A stretch of 64,000 bases of DNA from assembly GCF_014191775.1 (NCBI RefSeq), contig NZ_JACHXA010000002.1, positions 124,001 to 188,000 of the forward strand, in the 5' to 3' direction. A program made the translations under genes and the position numbers. The notes below the pieces were generated by a model. It searched no databases, was not told where the DNA came from, and saw nothing but the letters and a program-made list of their open reading frames with translations. Numbering within the stretch: position 1 is the first letter of the stretch; each line of letters begins with the position of its first letter. Positions 61,662 to 64,000 of the stretch are shown here, in pieces. The DNA is from Limibacillus halophilus. GTDB lineage: Bacteria > Pseudomonadota > Alphaproteobacteria > Kiloniellales > CECT-8803.

Positions 61662-62478
61662 GGGCTCTGTCAGAGCAAATCGCCTTGAGCTAGGTCGGGC
61701 TATCTCGTAGCGTCTCGCCATGACCAAACGCAGCCCCTTTCGCTACTTCAAGACGTCGCCCGAGATCATCCGCCTAGCGATCATGATGTATATTCGCTTC
61801 CCACTTTCATTACGGAATGTGGAGGATCTTCTTCACGAGCGTGGGATTGATATCAGCCACGAAACGGTGCGTTTCTGGTGGCGGCGCTTCGGTCCAATGT
61901 TCGCCGCGGAGATCCGCAAGCGACGGATCCAGAGCATGCGGTCAAGCCTCTGGCAATGGCACCTGGACGAGGTCTTCGTGAAGATCAACGGTGAGCAGCA
62001 CTATTTGTGGCGAGCCGTCGACCACGAGGGCGAGGTTCTGGAAAGCTTCGTGACAAAGAAACGAGACAAGAAAGCTGCGTTGAAATTCCTAAGAAAAGCA
62101 CTGCGCAAACACGGTCGGCCCGAAGTTATCGTGACAGATCGGCTGAGATCGTACGGTGCGGCACTCAGGGATATTGGGACCGCAGCTCGCCAGGTATGTG
62201 GCCGCTGGCTGAACAACCGAGCAGAGAACTCACATCTGCCCTTCCGACGACGAGAGCGCGCGATACTTCGCTTCAGGCAGATGCGAAGTTTGCAGCAATT
62301 CACCGCCATCCATGCCTCCGTCTACAACCACTTCAACACAGAACGCAGCCTTTCCTCTCGTACTATATTCAAGCTGAACCGCGCCGCCGCTCTCTCCGAG
62401 TGGCGCGGCCTTCTCGCTGCCTGAAGCTCGGCATGTTTGGGGCATATTGAGACTAGTTCGAATTAGTCTGACGGCACC
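61662..62478 (+). mobile_element. IS6-family insertion sequence, complete (copy 7)
   Basis: From GGGCTCTGTCAGAGCAAATCG to ATTAGTCTGACGGCACC, about 817 bp, same orientation as all other copies. The right end abuts the 20-bp tRNA-flank repeat at 62477, so it may have removed the rest of a right attachment site. Confidence 0.9.
61720..62424 (+). CDS. IS6-family transposase (intact)
   Basis: 234 residues with DDE residues in WHLDEVFVKING, VTDRLRSYG and NNRAENSHLPF. One visible difference from the other copies is SSLWQWHLDE instead of SSLWRWHLDE, just before the first catalytic Asp. Its middle (KALRKHGRPEVIV, ALRDIGTAARQVC) matches copy 4 and its 3' end matches copy 5. Confidence 0.95.
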   Translation: MTKRSPFRYFKTSPEIIRLAIMMYIRFPLSLRNVEDLLHERGIDISHETVRFWWRRFGPMFAAEIRKRRIQSMRSSLWQWHLDEVFVKINGEQHYLWRAVDHEGEVLESFVTKKRDKKAALKFLRKALRKHGRPEVIVTDRLRSYGAALRDIGTAARQVCGRWLNNRAENSHLPFRRRERAILRFRQMRSLQQFTAIHASVYNHFNTERSLSSRTIFKLNRAAALSEWRGLLAA

Positions 62479-62496
62479 GCCACTTACCCCCGTCTC
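62477..62496 (+). repeat. Candidate right attachment repeat
   Basis: CCGCCACTTACCCCCGTCTC matches 14065-14084 (tRNA-Ser 3' end and flank) at 19 of 20 positions. It stands directly at the right end of IS copy 7. Similarity beyond the 20 bp is weak. I read it as the remains of the right island boundary. Confidence 0.5.
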
Positions 62497-62537
62497 CTTT
62501 ATAGACTTCCATTTTGCGCCAGTTTCGCGAGCTACCT

Positions 62538-62645
62538 TCAAGCGAAACCCTGTCGCTGCTCTCGCCGAACGGCGCGGTCTTCTCTCTGTTTGACGCTCGC
62601 CATTGCTGAGGCATTCTGAGACGAGTTTGAATTCCTCTGGCGGCC
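62538..62645 (+). mobile_element. Degenerate IS6-family 3' remnant (copy 8)
   Basis: The sequence AGCGAAACCC...CTCTCGCCGAACGGCGCGGTC, then TTTGACGCTCGCCATTGCTGAGGC and TCTGAGACGAGTTTGAATT...CTGGCGGC, aligns with the last transposase codons and right end of the intact copies, with many changes. Only about 108 bp remain. Confidence 0.7.
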
Positions 62646-62700
62646 CCAGAGTATCCATTTCCAGATAGACACAGCACAAATCAGGCGGCTAACGTCCAGC

Positions 62701-63453
62701 ATGATATGGAATGCGGCTGCATATCGAGGACTTGTTCTTGCTGGTGTCGGCATCAACTTGGTGTCGCTTATTGCGTTCGTGGTTCTCACTGTGCTCCAGT
62801 TCGACCAGATCCGATCCCGCCTGGAACAGGAGCGACTGGTGGTCGTTGTCGAGCGCGCTTCAGAGCCTCTGGCCTCCGCCGCCGCCATCGGGTTACGGCT
62901 TTCAAGCGTCAGGGGCCTCGACGCCCTGCTCGAGCGTGCACGACAGACCGACCCGGCGATCCTGGAACTGCACCTCTTCGACGTCGAGGGGAATATCGTA
63001 GTCAGCACGCAGCCGCGCGATCCCGAATTCTCCAGGGCCGTCATCGCCCGAATCCAAAGCGCCGACGAGACCGAGGTAGCCCTCCGCGAAGGGCAAGATT
63101 TTCTTAGTGTCGTCAGGTTTTGGGATAGCAGCGGCAATGTTGCCGGGAGCCTGCTTCTGGAATATTCCGGCATCGATGCCCGCACTGCAGTGTGGGCGAT
63201 GGCAGGCCGCCTTGCGACGGCCGCCCTGTTCTTCTCCATCGTTGCCAGCGTGCTGACCGCATGGGCGATCCGGTGGGTTCTCGGCCCCGAGATTTCGATC
63301 AACAATTTATATGTCGACGCCGCCACCAAGGCCGACCAATGGCTTTGGCGAGGCCGCCCTACCATACCCGACTCAGAAGAGCCAACGCCGATCGAACATG
63401 CGATTCGCGAGGCCGACCAGCGCTATCGCGCAGTGCGGGACACCCAGACATGA
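62701..63453 (+). CDS. Membrane sensor-like protein with one extracytoplasmic domain
   Basis: A 250-residue protein. Two hydrophobic helices (about 9-34 and 166-192) flank an extracytoplasmic region of about 130 residues containing LELHLFDVEGNIVVSTQP, a PAS/Cache-like pattern. A short cytoplasmic tail follows without a kinase domain. I cannot assign a function. It overlaps the next gene by 4 nt (ATGA), so the two probably form one system. The ribosome site is weak, so the start may lie elsewhere. Confidence 0.65.
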   Translation: MIWNAAAYRGLVLAGVGINLVSLIAFVVLTVLQFDQIRSRLEQERLVVVVERASEPLASAAAIGLRLSSVRGLDALLERARQTDPAILELHLFDVEGNIVVSTQPRDPEFSRAVIARIQSADETEVALREGQDFLSVVRFWDSSGNVAGSLLLEYSGIDARTAVWAMAGRLATAALFFSIVASVLTAWAIRWVLGPEISINNLYVDAATKADQWLWRGRPTIPDSEEPTPIEHAIREADQRYRAVRDTQT

Positions 63454-64000
63454 ACGGCCCGGTTCCCACCACGCATCGTAATGTGAGAATACGCCTTACA
63501 CTGGCTCTGATTGTCATTGTCACCATGACGATTGGCATGTTCTCCACCGTGACATTTCGGGCCTTCGATCAGGCCGTCGCACCAGAGTTGGAGCAACGCA
63601 TGCAGCTGCTCGGCATGCTTTTGCGCGCTGATCTTCAGCGCCCACTCGAGTTAGGCATTCCCCTGGACGCTGTCGCGGGCTTTGACGAAAGAGTTGCCGA
63701 TATCGTCAAAAAATTTCCCGAGGTCCAGAGCGTTCAAATCCTCACGCGCGACGGAACGAGCGCGCTCGACATCTCGGATGCCGCCGCGAGCGCGGCACCG
63801 TCGAACCGGCCCGGAACGGATGCCCGAACGTACCGCTTTGCGGTTCTGGTCGGTAGCGTTGTAGCCGCCGAGATTGTCCTGACCGAAAATCCCAGGTTGC
63901 TCGAGACCCAGTTACTGCATGTTCTGTTCGACATCGCCATCGTGGCGCTAGCAATCGTCGTGATCGGGGTGGAAGTCATTCTCCTCCTCGCCGCACGCAG
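63450..64000 (+). CDS. Second membrane sensor-like protein, 5' part
   Basis: Translation from the ATG at 63450 is open to the window end (183 complete codons). It has a basic N-terminus, a membrane helix (about 16-36, LTLALIVIVTMTIGMFSTV), an extracytoplasmic region with VQSVQILTRDGTSALDIS, and a second helix (IAIVALAIVVIGVEVILLL, about 162-181). The layout repeats that of the preceding gene. A histidine kinase, cyclase or SpoIIE-type output domain may follow beyond the window. Confidence 0.65.
   Translation, partial: MNGPVPTTHRNVRIRLTLALIVIVTMTIGMFSTVTFRAFDQAVAPELEQRMQLLGMLLRADLQRPLELGIPLDAVAGFDERVADIVKKFPEVQSVQILTRDGTSALDISDAAASAAPSNRPGTDARTYRFAVLVGSVVAAEIVLTENPRLLETQLLHVLFDIAIVALAIVVIGVEVILLLAAR

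Overview
This is a window from an alphaproteobacterial chromosome. The first 14 kb carries typical housekeeping genes of that class: prfB with a programmed frameshift, hspQ, a class A penicillin-binding protein, an AMIN-domain amidase, RNase E, a thiamine operon under a TPP riboswitch, msrA and two glutathione transferases. Gene order and the RNase E architecture fit Alphaproteobacteria. I cannot name the genus.

From about 14.06 to 62.5 kb the window looks like an integrated and then IS-remodelled genomic island. It begins at the 3' end of an intact tRNA-Ser(GCT). Next come a cluster of ACAGGGAA repeats and a DUF3489 - DUF2924 - large serine recombinase module. A 20-bp sequence that starts in the tRNA 3' end (14065-14084) recurs with one mismatch at 62477-62496, a candidate second boundary. 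Inside lie at least eight full, broken or partial copies of one IS6-family (IS26-like) insertion sequence, all with the transposase on the + strand. They separate three metabolic modules.

Module 1 (18.7-35.1 kb) matches the 3-hydroxypyridine catabolic system I remember from Ensifer adhaerens. It has a molybdenum hydroxylase with separate Mo, FeS, FAD and SRPBCC subunits and a split pair of PEP-synthase-like proteins. It also has all four enzymes of the maleamate branch: 2,5-dihydroxypyridine dioxygenase, N-formylmaleamate deformylase, maleamate amidase and maleate isomerase. A GntR/FCD regulator and a sugar-type ABC importer complete it. Two nearly identical 18-bp operators, one upstream of the catabolic operon and one upstream of the importer, tie the two together.

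Module 2 (36.6-51.4 kb) has a PucR/CdaR-type regulator and a 7-gene operon: flavin reductase, aldehyde dehydrogenase, luciferase-like FMN monooxygenase, two alpha/beta hydrolases (one lacking its catalytic Ser and His), a DUF1185 protein and a carboxymuconolactone-decarboxylase-like protein. A divergent peptide-type ABC importer ends with an unrecognised 280-residue protein. It looks like a catabolic pathway for a heterocyclic or amide compound that I cannot assign, and is the best candidate for an undescribed system.

Module 3 (54.6-61.6 kb) has a LysR regulator divergent from a crotonase, an NDP-forming acyl-CoA synthetase, and a TAXI-type TRAP importer (binding protein plus fused permease). 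It appears to serve uptake and CoA activation of a carboxylate.

The last 1.3 kb holds two overlapping membrane sensor-like genes; the second runs off the window. All coordinates, starts and motifs were read by eye, and family names come from motif recognition without database searches.
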